Assembly: GCA_965233665.1 (NCBI GenBank)
Contig: CBDDTG010000021.1
Coordinates: 20,790-84,789, forward strand
Reading direction: 5' to 3'
Source: Bacterioplanes sp965233665
GTDB taxonomy: Bacteria > Pseudomonadota > Gammaproteobacteria > Pseudomonadales > Oceanobacteraceae
Length of the DNA stretch: 64,000 nucleotides
Made by a program: the position numbers and the translations under genes. How positions within the stretch are numbered: the first letter of the stretch is position 1; each line of letters begins with the position of its first letter. Below the pieces are notes generated by a model. It was given only the letters and a program-made list of their open reading frames with translations. It was not told the DNA's origin and did not search any database. This document shows, piece after piece, positions 8,883-17,149 of this stretch.

Positions 8883-11800
8883 CTACATCAGCGTGAGCAA
8901 ACCGTTCTGGCGATCCACCTGAATCAGTAGGTTGTGCTCCGCTACTTGCAGGCGGGCGCAGTAGTGCTGATCACAAGGCTCGGTGGTCAATTGCACTGGC
9001 GGCATTTGTCCTTCGGCCGTGGCTTGTAAAAAGAACAAACGCACGTCGCTGCCCACAGCGGTGTCGGCTTGCCAGCGCACTAGCTGTCTTTGCTCGGTTT
9101 GGCCCACTTGGTTTTGCAGCTGCAGCCTGACGGGGTCGGTGTCGCTGTTCATGCTGTTTGCAAAAATAGCGACTTGCGGCCAATACGCGGGGGTATCGCT
9201 TTTAAAGCCTCCGGCGTTCTGGGCATGAGCGTAAATCTTGGCTGTTACTGCGCTGTTGTCAGTGCGACTGAGCAGGTTGCAGTTAGGGGTAAGTGCCAGT
9301 TGCTGGGCGATATTCAGCTCAACCTTCACATGCAAAGATGAGCCGCTGTTACAGCCTTGTTTGTCGTCGGCGGGGATTAAAAACCACTGCTCAGCCTGAG
9401 TGGTTTGGCCGCTTTTGGCTTGAATCAGGTCGACCAATAAGTAACCCGCACCATTCACTGGCACCATCCAACGCTCGAACTGCTGCAAATGCCCTTCGTT
9501 GGCTGGGCGAGAAAACTTGCCCGGTGCATCTTCACGATAAGGCGCGCTGGCGTCTAACCGCACAGCCGTTAGGCCGCTGACTTGGCGCTGCTGCAGTTCG
9601 CCGCCATGACCATAGGACTGCCCACGGTATTGATAGCGTTGAGGATTCTCAACCGGGTAGTCATAAAACGCTTCAGGCAATACCAGCGTATTGGCGCCTA
9701 ACATGTGATCGATATGGTTGTAGTACTTACCTGTGACTGTGTTGAACAGATCGTATTCCATGTAGTTGCGGGCAATGCGGCCATAGCCCATGTCGGCCAG
9801 CAGGCGTGTGCCGTGGGCCGCCCAAATGATGCCACCAACGTCCATTTCACGGTGCGGCGTGTCGGTTGCCGTGGTGGTGGCTACTAGGGTGTTGTGGCGG
9901 CTTTGCAAATAGAACGGGCGCTCGTCCGTGGCCTGCTGCGACAGCGGCGTGTCACTGAGCAAATCTAGGCGCATCAGGCCTGAATCTGGATAAATAGCGA
10001 CGCGTGAAGCGGCGGCGTTGCCCTGACAGTGTCGCACCTCGGCTTGCCAGTCACGGAAGACCATGGGCACGACCTGCCAGGGGTCGTAAAACGGACGATC
10101 ATAATAGGCGTGGCTGAAAAAGCGCTGCAGCTGGCACGCATCGACGTTTGGATTGAGATCCGGACGCTTAAGCAGGTCGCCTGGGTACATCAGCTGCAAA
10201 GCCATGTGTGTCGACAAACCGGTTTTGGCCCAGGCATCACCAAAGTCGACAAAGCGGTTATCCGGCAGCACGGAATCCACCAGCCAGCTGGCGATGTTGG
10301 GGCCGCGCAGCCAGTTAAAACTGTGCAATGGTTGTTCGAATGCGGGCATCAACAGCTGCTGTTGCAGCAGTACGTAGGGGTATGAAGTAATAACGGCGTA
10401 GCTGGCACCTTCGAGGTAACCGCCGTCGGCGAGAAAGAAATCACGGTGCAGCCAGTTGGTGGTTAAAACGGCCTCTAACACCTGTTGGGCTTTGCTGGGT
10501 TGCTCGTAATAGTTGAGCAAGGCCCAATGCAAAGCGGCGGTGTTCAGCACCACGGTCCAGTTATTGCCGTTAAAAAGCGACCAGTGCTGATGCTCGTATT
10601 GCTTTAAATAGCTGTCGATTTGGTACTCCAGCTCTTGACGCAAATAGGCTTCATCCGCAGCGCTGATCAACGGACTTTGGTGGAAAACATCCAACACCAG
10701 CGTCCAAAACTGAAACGCCGGTGCGGCGTCGAGCACCATAAACTCGGTGGTGTTGGCCATGTGCCAGTATTTGTTGAAGCGGTAGTCAGCCGGCATGCCG
10801 ATTTCGGCGGCCCACTTGGGCGCTCTGGTGCCTCGCGGCGCATTGCGTAGGCGGGTGAACTCGGTGTTAAGGAAGTTCTCTGCAAAGTTCAGCACGTCAG
10901 CGCGCTCAAACTGGCAGGTGTAACCGTACTGGTCGCAATAAAGCTCACGGCGCAGCAAGTGAATCAGGCGCAAGCGACGGCTGTTGTTGGCTGCTTGCTC
11001 GGTTTTGATTTCACCGTTGAGATACAGTTTGGCGTCGCGATGTTGGGCCAGTTCGGTGGGCAGGTTGTTGTGACACTTAACCCCACCCATCAGCAGATTC
11101 TGCCAGCTGTCTTTCATATTATTGATGGTGCCTAGGCCAGAAGTCGGCCCTTCGATTTGGCAGTTGTGATCAAACTGCTCGATTTGCTGCAGAGTTTGAA
11201 ACCACTGTTGATTTCTGCCATACAGCCTTGGATGTTGCTGTGCAGGTTGAATGGCCGCCTGCAACACTAGCTGATCCAACTGCTGTTGCTGCGCCTGGGT
11301 GAGCGCTAGGCCCGTCATGTGGCTAAGGTCTTGTGGCAGCACCTCGATGGTTAGGGTTTTTTCAACATCGTCTTGGGCGTTGCCATTGCTCACCGTGGCG
11401 GTGATGTGATAACTGCCGATGGCGGGGTTGATCAGGATAAGCCTTGCTCCCTGCTCTCGCACTTCAACCGTATTGTTCGCGCTATCAACCTGCCAAATAA
11501 GGTCGGCGGGCACATGAGAGTCGTAATTGGCCTGGACTTCAATTGACGGCACTGGCCAATGGGCCTGAGTGGTGTCGCTGTTGAGCCTGAGCCACGCGGC
11601 GGGGCTATCGGTTGGTGTCTCGTCATCGTCTTTGCTGCTTGGTGGCACACTGGCGGTGTCGCCATTGGAGTCGGCGTCGGTTTCTGATTCTGTCTCCGAA
11701 TCCGTCTCTGTGTCCGTCGTTGCTCCACCGCTGGTCTGTGGTGTGTCCGGTTCGGTACGGCTCGAGTCGTCGCTATTCTCACCCGAGTTTGTTGTCTCTT

Positions 11801-11912
11801 CGTCGCTAGAAACTTCCGTCGGGCTCTGGTCTTGACGCTCGTCGCTGTCAGCTGAGCCGCCACAACCAACCAGTATGAGTGTCAGTAGCAGCAGGTGGAT
11901 TAGTCGCTCCAT
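8883..11912 (-). CDS. Large lipoprotein with heparinase II/III-like (polysaccharide lyase) fold
   Basis: 1009 residues. A lipoprotein signal ends in the lipobox LVGC (Cys17), followed by about 90 residues of acidic Ser/Thr/Asp/Glu linker, then a probable Ig/PKD-like beta domain near 105-195. The rest resembles the alpha-toroid plus beta-sandwich of heparinase II/III and alginate-lyase families: NGNNWTVVLNTAALHWALL, LADGGYLEGASY, and later REMDVGGIIWAAHGTRLLADMGYGR, matching the His-x-Asp-x-Gly type motif and following beta domain. It would act on a uronic-acid-containing polysaccharide at the cell surface or in the periplasm. The substrate cannot be told from sequence. No transporters or other carbohydrate enzymes are beside it, and no SusCD-like pair. 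The fold call is by motif only. Confidence 0.7.
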   Translation of the reverse strand: MERLIHLLLLTLILVGCGGSADSDERQDQSPTEVSSDEETTNSGENSDDSSRTEPDTPQTSGGATTDTETDSETESETDADSNGDTASVPPSSKDDDETPTDSPAAWLRLNSDTTQAHWPVPSIEVQANYDSHVPADLIWQVDSANNTVEVREQGARLILINPAIGSYHITATVSNGNAQDDVEKTLTIEVLPQDLSHMTGLALTQAQQQQLDQLVLQAAIQPAQQHPRLYGRNQQWFQTLQQIEQFDHNCQIEGPTSGLGTINNMKDSWQNLLMGGVKCHNNLPTELAQHRDAKLYLNGEIKTEQAANNSRRLRLIHLLRRELYCDQYGYTCQFERADVLNFAENFLNTEFTRLRNAPRGTRAPKWAAEIGMPADYRFNKYWHMANTTEFMVLDAAPAFQFWTLVLDVFHQSPLISAADEAYLRQELEYQIDSYLKQYEHQHWSLFNGNNWTVVLNTAALHWALLNYYEQPSKAQQVLEAVLTTNWLHRDFFLADGGYLEGASYAVITSYPYVLLQQQLLMPAFEQPLHSFNWLRGPNIASWLVDSVLPDNRFVDFGDAWAKTGLSTHMALQLMYPGDLLKRPDLNPNVDACQLQRFFSHAYYDRPFYDPWQVVPMVFRDWQAEVRHCQGNAAASRVAIYPDSGLMRLDLLSDTPLSQQATDERPFYLQSRHNTLVATTTATDTPHREMDVGGIIWAAHGTRLLADMGYGRIARNYMEYDLFNTVTGKYYNHIDHMLGANTLVLPEAFYDYPVENPQRYQYRGQSYGHGGELQQRQVSGLTAVRLDASAPYREDAPGKFSRPANEGHLQQFERWMVPVNGAGYLLVDLIQAKSGQTTQAEQWFLIPADDKQGCNSGSSLHVKVELNIAQQLALTPNCNLLSRTDNSAVTAKIYAHAQNAGGFKSDTPAYWPQVAIFANSMNSDTDPVRLQLQNQVGQTEQRQLVRWQADTAVGSDVRLFFLQATAEGQMPPVQLTTEPCDQHYCARLQVAEHNLLIQVDRQNGLLTLM

Positions 11913-12025
11913 GAGTGCCTCGCGCTTGGCATTGCTAAAAGTCGGGCATTATAGGCGCAACAAACACGGCCGCGGTGTGAGCGCGGCCGCACTGATACAT
12001 GCTGGCATCTTTTGCTACAGGCTTG

Positions 12026-12235
12026 CTACAAGCGAAAGCGATTGACGTTTTGCTGCAGTTGATCAGCCAGGTTGAACAATTCCGATACCGATTGGCTGGT
12101 GGTGTCTGTGTGCTGGCGCGTGCGGGTGCTGAAGTCAACAATGCGGCCGAGGTGGCGATTAAGCTCAGTGGCGATGTCTGTGGCGGCCATGTGAATGTTT
12201 ATGCCCTCGATCACCCAGACGGATCGAGGGCGCAA
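12026..12235 (-). pseudogene. 3' remnant of a methyl-accepting chemotaxis protein gene
   Basis: An open frame of 69 codons whose last 60 or so residues read like the C-terminal end of a chemoreceptor: a heptad-patterned helix with MAATDIATELNRHLGRIV, TTSQSVSEL, then LADQLQQNVNRFRL at the stop, matching the common receptor ending L..La..L...v..Frl. There is no receptor hairpin tip, HAMP or membrane part upstream; the sequence before it is the terminator hairpin and stop codon of the M48 gene. The putative start is a TTG inside that hairpin region with no ribosome site. Most likely a leftover after deletion of the 5' part. The rest of the 11913-12240 gap (downstream of 12026) shows nothing I recognise. 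Confidence 0.5.
12203..12231 (-). terminator. Hairpin after the M48 protease gene
   Basis: GCCCTCGATC (12203-12212) and GATCGAGGGC (12222-12231) form a perfect 10-bp stem with a 9-base loop, starting 10 bases beyond the stop codon of the M48 gene. The following minus-strand bases ATAAACATTC are A/T-rich but not a T-run. Probably the end of the ynbE-ydbL-lemA-M48 unit. Confidence 0.6.
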
Positions 12236-12240
12236 GCGGC

Positions 12241-14214
12241 TTAAGATTTGCCGGCTGGGATCAGCTCAGGAGCGGGCGTTTCCAGCAGAGCTGCAAGGGT
12301 GCGAACCAGGTCGAGCTCCACATCGAGCAGTTGCTGGTCAGCTTCGGCACAGGCAACCAAGGCTTTGATGATGCGCGCTTTGACGTGCGGGTAGGCCTGC
12401 TGTAGTTGCACTAAGGCTTGGTTCAACGGATTTAACTGGGTTGGCTTCGGCTGCAGGCTGAGCTCCACCCCAGCAGCTTGGCAGCCTTGTGCAAAGGCAT
12501 GCTGAACCGCTTGCTCGTTATCGTGGCCATAGTGGGCCAAGTAACTGAGCACCACCGCCGTCGATTCCTTGATTTTGTCGATACGGCCATAGCGTGCCTT
12601 CACCGGGCTGACATCGCCGTGCACGGGTTCAAGGTATTGCAGGATTAAGCGATACAGGCACCACTCAAAAATATCGATGCTGCCATCGGCTTTGGCCAAC
12701 TTAACCAAGGTGGTACGAAAGGCCTGATATTGACTGGCGGAGAGCTGCTTCAGTGCTGGAATGGCCGTTTCAACTAACGGCAAATGATGTTGTCGCGGCA
12801 GTGCTTGTGCCGCTTGATGCAGACGCAGCAACCAGCGGTACAAATCCTGGCCTTGATGCTGACGCACCAACTCCAGCTGCTGCTCGTATTCTTTAGCGGT
12901 TGGGGCGGCCAGCAACAGGCTATAAATCAGTGCTCGGGCGGTATAGGGGTCGCGAGCAGCATCTTGCAGGGCCGTTGATGGCGTCTGAGCAGGTGTGGTC
13001 GTTGGAGACTCTGGTTCAGTAACGTCAGCACTGCTGGCTTGGCTACCAGCACTGGTATTGGCTGCAACCACGGCCGCTGCCACCATGCCAACGGTCTCGG
13101 CCAGGTTTGAAGACTGCGCCAGTTCTGGGTCGGCAGCGGTGGCGGCTTCAGGGGATTGCGGTGGCAAGAAACGACCATCCCATTGTTTATCTAAGCGACG
13201 AATTCGCTCTTCTAAAGGCGGATGGGTATGAAACCAGCCAAAGCGCCAGGGCACGGCTTGGCCAAAAAACAAATGGGCGGTTTCTTCGCGCTCTGAGCTG
13301 CTGATTTCGCTACCGGAACCGTGGCCAATGACTTTGAGTGCTTCGGCAATGCCTTCTGGGTTGCGAGTAAACTGCACCGCTGAGGCATCAGCCAAGAACT
13401 CTCGTTGGCGCGAGACGGCAGCCTTGATGAGGTTGCCAAAAAACACGCCACTGTAGCCAATGACAATCAGTGCAATGCCGACGGCCCACAGTGGCAAAGT
13501 ATTGTTTTCTTTGCTGGAGCGGCTGCGGCTGTGCAGCGCCGAATCCAACACAAAGCGGCCGATTAAGCCGATAAACAAAATGCCAAACAGAATGGCCATC
13601 AAGCGGATGTTAAGGCGCATATCGCCATTCAAAATATGGCTGAACTCATGGGCGATCACGCCCTGGAGCTGTTCGCGCGATAATTTTTCGATCGCCCCGC
13701 GGGTAACGCCAATCACCGCATCGGACGGCTGATAGCCAGCGGCAAAGGCATTGATGCTGTCATCGGGAAGAATGTATACCGGTGGCACCGGCATGCCAGC
13801 GGCAATGGCCATTTCTTCCACCACGTTGAGCAGGCGGCGCTGATAGAAATTATCGGTGTTGGTGGCCGCCAGGCGTCCGCCGAGCATTTCGGCAACGCGC
13901 TGGCCGCCGCCTTTAAGCGACAGCCACTTAAACAAGCTGGCACCGCCTACCACGGCGACAACGGCGGCGCTGATGGCCAACCACTGCTGCCAGCTGATGT
14001 AGGCAAAAAGCCCCAGGGTATCGGCCATGTAACCGCGCTCGGCTGCGGCCGTCACGTTCTGGTATTGGCCCACCGTGTGCTCATCAATGCCCCATAGCGC
14101 GGCTGCCACCACCAGATTTACCAGTACGGTTAGTACGGTCAGGGCCACTAAAAACAGCAGCACCAGGTGGCTGGTGCGCTTGCGGGCCTGGTCCTGCTGC
14201 GAGAAAAAATCCAT
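12241..14214 (-). CDS. M48 family membrane metallopeptidase with long TerB-like C-terminal region
   Basis: 657 residues. Two N-terminal membrane helices (about 17-41 and 72-96), then an HtpX-like zinc protease domain with HEFSH at 189-193 and the third-ligand helix REFLADASAVQF, and two further membrane helices between them (about 203-222 and 240-262). HtpX-type proteases degrade or process inner-membrane proteins. Residues from about 350 on are extra compared with HtpX (about 290 residues): a low-complexity linker, then helical repeats LAKADGSIDIFE and CAEADQQLLDVE that resemble the acidic repeat of TerB-like domains. The gene starts two bases after the lemA stop. LemA plus a large M48 protease is a recurrent pair; the specific substrate is unknown. 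Confidence 0.85.
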   Translation of the reverse strand: MDFFSQQDQARKRTSHLVLLFLVALTVLTVLVNLVVAAALWGIDEHTVGQYQNVTAAAERGYMADTLGLFAYISWQQWLAISAAVVAVVGGASLFKWLSLKGGGQRVAEMLGGRLAATNTDNFYQRRLLNVVEEMAIAAGMPVPPVYILPDDSINAFAAGYQPSDAVIGVTRGAIEKLSREQLQGVIAHEFSHILNGDMRLNIRLMAILFGILFIGLIGRFVLDSALHSRSRSSKENNTLPLWAVGIALIVIGYSGVFFGNLIKAAVSRQREFLADASAVQFTRNPEGIAEALKVIGHGSGSEISSSEREETAHLFFGQAVPWRFGWFHTHPPLEERIRRLDKQWDGRFLPPQSPEAATAADPELAQSSNLAETVGMVAAAVVAANTSAGSQASSADVTEPESPTTTPAQTPSTALQDAARDPYTARALIYSLLLAAPTAKEYEQQLELVRQHQGQDLYRWLLRLHQAAQALPRQHHLPLVETAIPALKQLSASQYQAFRTTLVKLAKADGSIDIFEWCLYRLILQYLEPVHGDVSPVKARYGRIDKIKESTAVVLSYLAHYGHDNEQAVQHAFAQGCQAAGVELSLQPKPTQLNPLNQALVQLQQAYPHVKARIIKALVACAEADQQLLDVELDLVRTLAALLETPAPELIPAGKS

Positions 14215-14216
14215 CG

Positions 14217-14813
14217 TTAGAAGGATACCTTCGGTGCCGCCTGAATCTCGGCAGAGTCAGCGAACTCCAGTAGCTCGGCATCGCTGCCATGACCAAACAT
14301 GCCGGCGAACACAACCGGCGGGAACGACTGACGGAAAGTGTTGTAAGTGGTTACCGCATCATTGAATGCTTGGCGAGCAAACGAGACCTTGTTTTCGGTG
14401 GTGGTCAACTCCTCGCTGACTTGCATCATGTTCTGGTTGGCTTTCAGATCCGGGTAGGCTTCCATCACCACATTTAAGCGCCCCAGGGCGCCGCTGAGCG
14501 CACCTTCTGCGCCGGCCAGTTGTTGCATGGCGGCTTGGCCACCGGGTGATTGAGCTGCCGCTTTCAGACCCGCTGCGGCTTCATTACGGGCACTGATCAC
14601 GGCTTCCAGCGTTTCGCGCTCATGCTGCATGTAGCCTTTGGCGGTTTCGACCAGGTTGGGGATGAGGTCGTAGCGTCGCTTCAGTTGCACCTCAATTTGC
14701 GCAAAGCTGTTCTCGTAACGGTTTTTGTAGGTCACCAGCTTGTTGTAGATGCCGATGACATACACCACCAGCAAAGCGATGACGACCAGAATGACAATGG
14801 TGGATATATCCAT
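14217..14813 (-). CDS. lemA: LemA family membrane protein
   Basis: 198 residues: a short periplasmic N-terminus, one membrane helix (about 5-25), and a cytoplasmic coiled-coil LemA domain with the signatures IYNKLVTYKNRYENSFAQI, LKRRYDLIPNLVETAKGYM and AYPDLKANQNM. The ATG at 14813 has GGAG nine bases upstream; an earlier in-frame start at 14840 is not needed. LemA function is not settled; it is often adjacent to membrane proteases or TPM-domain proteins. Here it lies between ydbL and an M48 protease on the same strand with 2-14 base gaps, so joint function in envelope quality control is an inference from context. Confidence 0.93.
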   Translation of the reverse strand: MDISTIVILVVIALLVVYVIGIYNKLVTYKNRYENSFAQIEVQLKRRYDLIPNLVETAKGYMQHERETLEAVISARNEAAAGLKAAAQSPGGQAAMQQLAGAEGALSGALGRLNVVMEAYPDLKANQNMMQVSEELTTTENKVSFARQAFNDAVTTYNTFRQSFPPVVFAGMFGHGSDAELLEFADSAEIQAAPKVSF

Positions 14814-14827
14814 GGATTGTTTCTCCG

Positions 14828-15148
14828 TTATTGGGCCCATTGGCCATCAGGGGTTTGATAAGGGGTGTTTTCTTGTGCCGCACGGGCGGTGAGTTTTTCA
14901 CCGGCGATGCGTTCGATATTGGTCAGCGCCGTGTTTTGCTGATCGGCGATTTCCAGATATTTTTGTTTGCGCTTGTGATTGATGCGCTGCACCAGTTGCG
15001 CCGCTTCGCTGTGTCCTTTGGTGACGACGCCCAAGTAACCGTCACGCTGTTCGCCAACTAAGCCGTTGCTTTTGGCTTGATCAAGATCGAGGGCCCAGGC
15101 TGAAACGCTCAAGCATAGGCTTAGCAGCAATAAAAAAGGTCGTAACAT
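14828..15148 (-). CDS. ydbL: YdbL family periplasmic protein (DUF1318)
   Basis: 106 residues: a Sec signal peptide of about 20 residues ending SAWA, then a small DUF1318 domain: LDQAKSNGLVGEQRDGYLG, VQRINHKRKQKYLEIA, and a tail TPYQTPDGQW typical of YdbL. In Escherichia coli ydbL is cotranscribed with ydbH and ynbE; YdbH and YnbE form an intermembrane bridge linked to outer-membrane lipid homeostasis, and YdbL modulates it. Here ynbE is directly upstream (14 bases) and lemA directly downstream, but no ydbH is near. Confidence 0.9.
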   Translation of the reverse strand: MLRPFLLLLSLCLSVSAWALDLDQAKSNGLVGEQRDGYLGVVTKGHSEAAQLVQRINHKRKQKYLEIADQQNTALTNIERIAGEKLTARAAQENTPYQTPDGQWAQ

Positions 15149-15162
15149 ATCAGTCTCCCGCC

Positions 15163-15339
15163 TCAGAACAGCTCGTCTTCTTGCTGGAACAGGTTGTCCA
15201 GTTGTTTTTCTACTTTGACCCGAACCTCGTGCTCAATTTTAACGTTGAGATTGATGGTAATGGGTTTTTCGGGTGCTGCCATCTGCACTGTGCAGGCACA
15301 GGTCAGCAGCGGCAGCGCGATCAGCAACAAGGCTCTCAT
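15163..15339 (-). CDS. ynbE: YnbE-like small lipoprotein
   Basis: 58 residues from the ATG at 15339; the open frame extends further upstream but that part overlaps the transglycosylase gene and lacks a signal sequence. Signal MRALLLIALPLLTCAC with a likely lipidated Cys16, then the family signature EKPITINLNVKIEHEVRVKV, nearly identical in pattern to Escherichia coli YnbE. It is the outer-membrane lipoprotein partner of the AsmA-like protein YdbH. Followed at once by ydbL. The missing ydbH partner should be looked for elsewhere in the genome. Confidence 0.88.
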   Translation of the reverse strand: MRALLLIALPLLTCACTVQMAAPEKPITINLNVKIEHEVRVKVEKQLDNLFQQEDELF

Positions 15340-15436
15340 GGCGTTGATTCCAGGTAAAAAAGTCACTCTATCGAGGCCGGTTATGAATGCAAGCATTGGC
15401 GCTCGCCTGACCGCGCCTTTGTGACTTAGGCCGCGA

Positions 15437-16528
15437 TCAGTTAACGCCAGCATAGGCCGACAATGCGCCATCTACCTTAACGATATAGCGTCGAGTCTCG
15501 GCGTAAGGCAGGTGCTGGCGCAAATGTTGGAACACTTGCGCCGGTGTGAGGGCATTGATGCGCGCTGCCGCTACCGAATGATTGCCGCTAAAGGCGCGAG
15601 CAACGTTGCCAGCGCCTGTGTTGTAGGCCGCAATCACGCACCAGCGGCGGCTTTGTGGATGCTGCACCGCTGCTAAATAGCGGCGTTCTAATAGGTTTAA
15701 ATACGCACATCCAAGTTCAATGTTCAGCGCTGGCTGCATTAGCTCTCCGGCACCCAGTAACCGCTCTTGTCCTAGGGCATGTTTGCTGGCATCTCGCCCA
15801 GCGGTAGCTGGCACGATTTGCATCAGGCCAAAGGCGGGCACGGGGCTGCGTGCCATTGGGTTAAACGACGATTCCGTTTGCATAATGGCCAGCACCAGAG
15901 GAACGGGCACCCGCCATTTGTTGGCTGAGCGCCGTATCAGCGGCAGCAAGGTGTGCGCCTCGGGAGGCAGCAAGCCCTGGGGTGCGGGCAAATCAATGCT
16001 GATGTGAACTCCGTCGCTGTCCGTATTTTGCCTCGCTTGGCTAAAGTCAGGCTGCCAGTCGGGCAGTGCCAGTACTGGGGTCTCAGGCAGGCCCTGTGTT
16101 GGCGGGGTTAGCAAGGTTGGATCGCTGGCGACTGCCTGGCGGTAGCTTTGTTGTTGTAATGCCTGCAGCTGTTGGCGCCACTGTTGTTCCAGCTGCTGCT
16201 GGTTCATACCGGGCTGGCGCAGGGTAATGTCGATTCGACGTTGTTGATAATCCACCCGGACGCGGCTTTGACCATCATCGCTGTGACTCACCCACTGGCG
16301 ACGACTGCTGAGCCAGACCTGCTGCCACTGCTGCTGTAGCTGTTGTTGGTGGCGAGCGACGGCTTGTTGGTAGCGCTGGCGGTATTGCGTCCAATCGTCG
16401 CGGCGTTGCTGAAATTGTTGCTGCAGCGTTTGCTGATAGTCGGCAAAGCTTTGTGCGCTCGGTCGGCTGCTATGGCTAGCCAGCAGCCAAAAGCCGGTGA
16501 GTTGGGTCAGAAATTGTCGTCGCTGCAT
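15437..16528 (-). CDS. MltC-like lytic murein transglycosylase (SLT domain)
   Basis: 363 residues. The N-terminus MQRRQFLTQL followed by a hydrophobic stretch fits a twin-arginine signal; there is no lipobox although MltC is normally a lipoprotein. Next comes a Gln-rich helical section (about 30-150), an MltC-type N-terminal domain, and from about residue 200 an SLT lysozyme-like domain with catalytic Glu in MQTESSFNPMA, then FGLMQIVP, CAYLNLL, and AAYNTGAGNV. Such enzymes cleave peptidoglycan glycan strands to 1,6-anhydro ends. It is upstream of ynbE on the same strand with a gap of about 97 bases; whether it shares that transcript is unclear. Confidence 0.9.
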   Translation of the reverse strand: MQRRQFLTQLTGFWLLASHSSRPSAQSFADYQQTLQQQFQQRRDDWTQYRQRYQQAVARHQQQLQQQWQQVWLSSRRQWVSHSDDGQSRVRVDYQQRRIDITLRQPGMNQQQLEQQWRQQLQALQQQSYRQAVASDPTLLTPPTQGLPETPVLALPDWQPDFSQARQNTDSDGVHISIDLPAPQGLLPPEAHTLLPLIRRSANKWRVPVPLVLAIMQTESSFNPMARSPVPAFGLMQIVPATAGRDASKHALGQERLLGAGELMQPALNIELGCAYLNLLERRYLAAVQHPQSRRWCVIAAYNTGAGNVARAFSGNHSVAAARINALTPAQVFQHLRQHLPYAETRRYIVKVDGALSAYAGVN

Positions 16529-16560
16529 TGTGATATTTCCCTGTGCACGAGTTGGGTCAA

Positions 16561-16589
16561 TTTAAACCCCCACCAAATGCCGTTATAAT
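16561..16589 (+). promoter_or_regulatory. Predicted sigma-70 promoter of the cytochrome c5 gene
   Basis: A perfect TATAAT -10 (16584-16589) is 17 bases after TTTAAA (16561-16566). It lies between the divergent transglycosylase and cytochrome genes and leaves a leader of about 90 bases before the GTG start at 16684. Confidence 0.55.
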
Positions 16590-16683
16590 TGCCCGACTAT
16601 TAATCAGGAGTCTGTCTTGACGGTGCGGTTTCCGTTCCGGCGTTCAGACGCCATGCCGAGATAGCTTAAGAGAGGACAGTTAC

Positions 16684-17091
16684 GTGAAACAACTGAAAGC
16701 ACTGATTCTGGCAGCCGCGACCCTAGTCGCAGCTCAGGCGACTGCGTTGACCGAAAGCGAAGCCGAGAAAATCCGTGAGCGCATTAAGCCAGTGGGTGAG
16801 GTCTGTGTCGGTGCCGATTGTGGTGGTGTCGCCGTGGTTGCCGGTGGCGAACCTCGCTCTGGTGAAGAAGTTTACCAAGCTGCTTGTACTGCCTGTCACA
16901 GCATGGGCGTTTTGGGTGCACCTAAAACCGGTGATACTGCCGCGTGGGACGAACGTCTGGCGAAAGGCATGGACACCACTTGGCAAAACGCCATCAACGG
17001 CATCAACGCCATGCCGCCTAAAGGCAACTGCATGGATTGCTCGGATGACGAAATCCTGGCAGCTATCAAGTTCATGGCGGGTCGTGAATAA
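16684..17091 (+). CDS. Cytochrome c5 family monohaem protein
   Basis: 135 residues with a Sec signal peptide ending near ALT; periplasmic c-type cytochrome for electron transfer. The haem site is CTACH (residues 67-71 or so) and the distal Met lies in INAMPPKG, the c5 signature; NCMDCSDDE supplies the conserved extra CxxC of c5 cytochromes. Two further cysteines sit in the N-terminal linker (VCVGADCGG), which could form another disulfide. Start is GTG with GAGAGGAC nine bases upstream. A strong terminator follows six bases or so after the stop. Confidence 0.94.
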   Translation: MKQLKALILAAATLVAAQATALTESEAEKIRERIKPVGEVCVGADCGGVAVVAGGEPRSGEEVYQAACTACHSMGVLGAPKTGDTAAWDERLAKGMDTTWQNAINGINAMPPKGNCMDCSDDEILAAIKFMAGRE

Positions 17092-17101
17092 CGGCCTCGC
17101 A

Positions 17102-17140
17102 GCACAAAAAAAGCCGCTCAATGAGCGGCTTTTTTTGTGC
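17102..17140. terminator. Bidirectional intrinsic terminator between cytochrome c5 and speE
   Basis: An 18-bp perfect stem (17102-17119 with 17123-17140) around a GC core GCCGCTC/GAGCGGC, flanked by seven A on one side and seven T on the other. It can terminate the rightward cytochrome gene and the leftward speE gene, which converge here. Confidence 0.95.
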
Positions 17141-17149
17141 TTCATTGTC

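Noticed and set aside
11569..11869. Ser-rich plus-strand frames and a basic minus-strand frame
   Set aside because: Shadows of the acidic Ser/Thr linker of the lipoprotein.
15340..15471. N-terminal extension of the ynbE frame
   Set aside because: Lies before the lipoprotein signal and partly within the transglycosylase gene; the ATG at 15339 starts a proper signal peptide.
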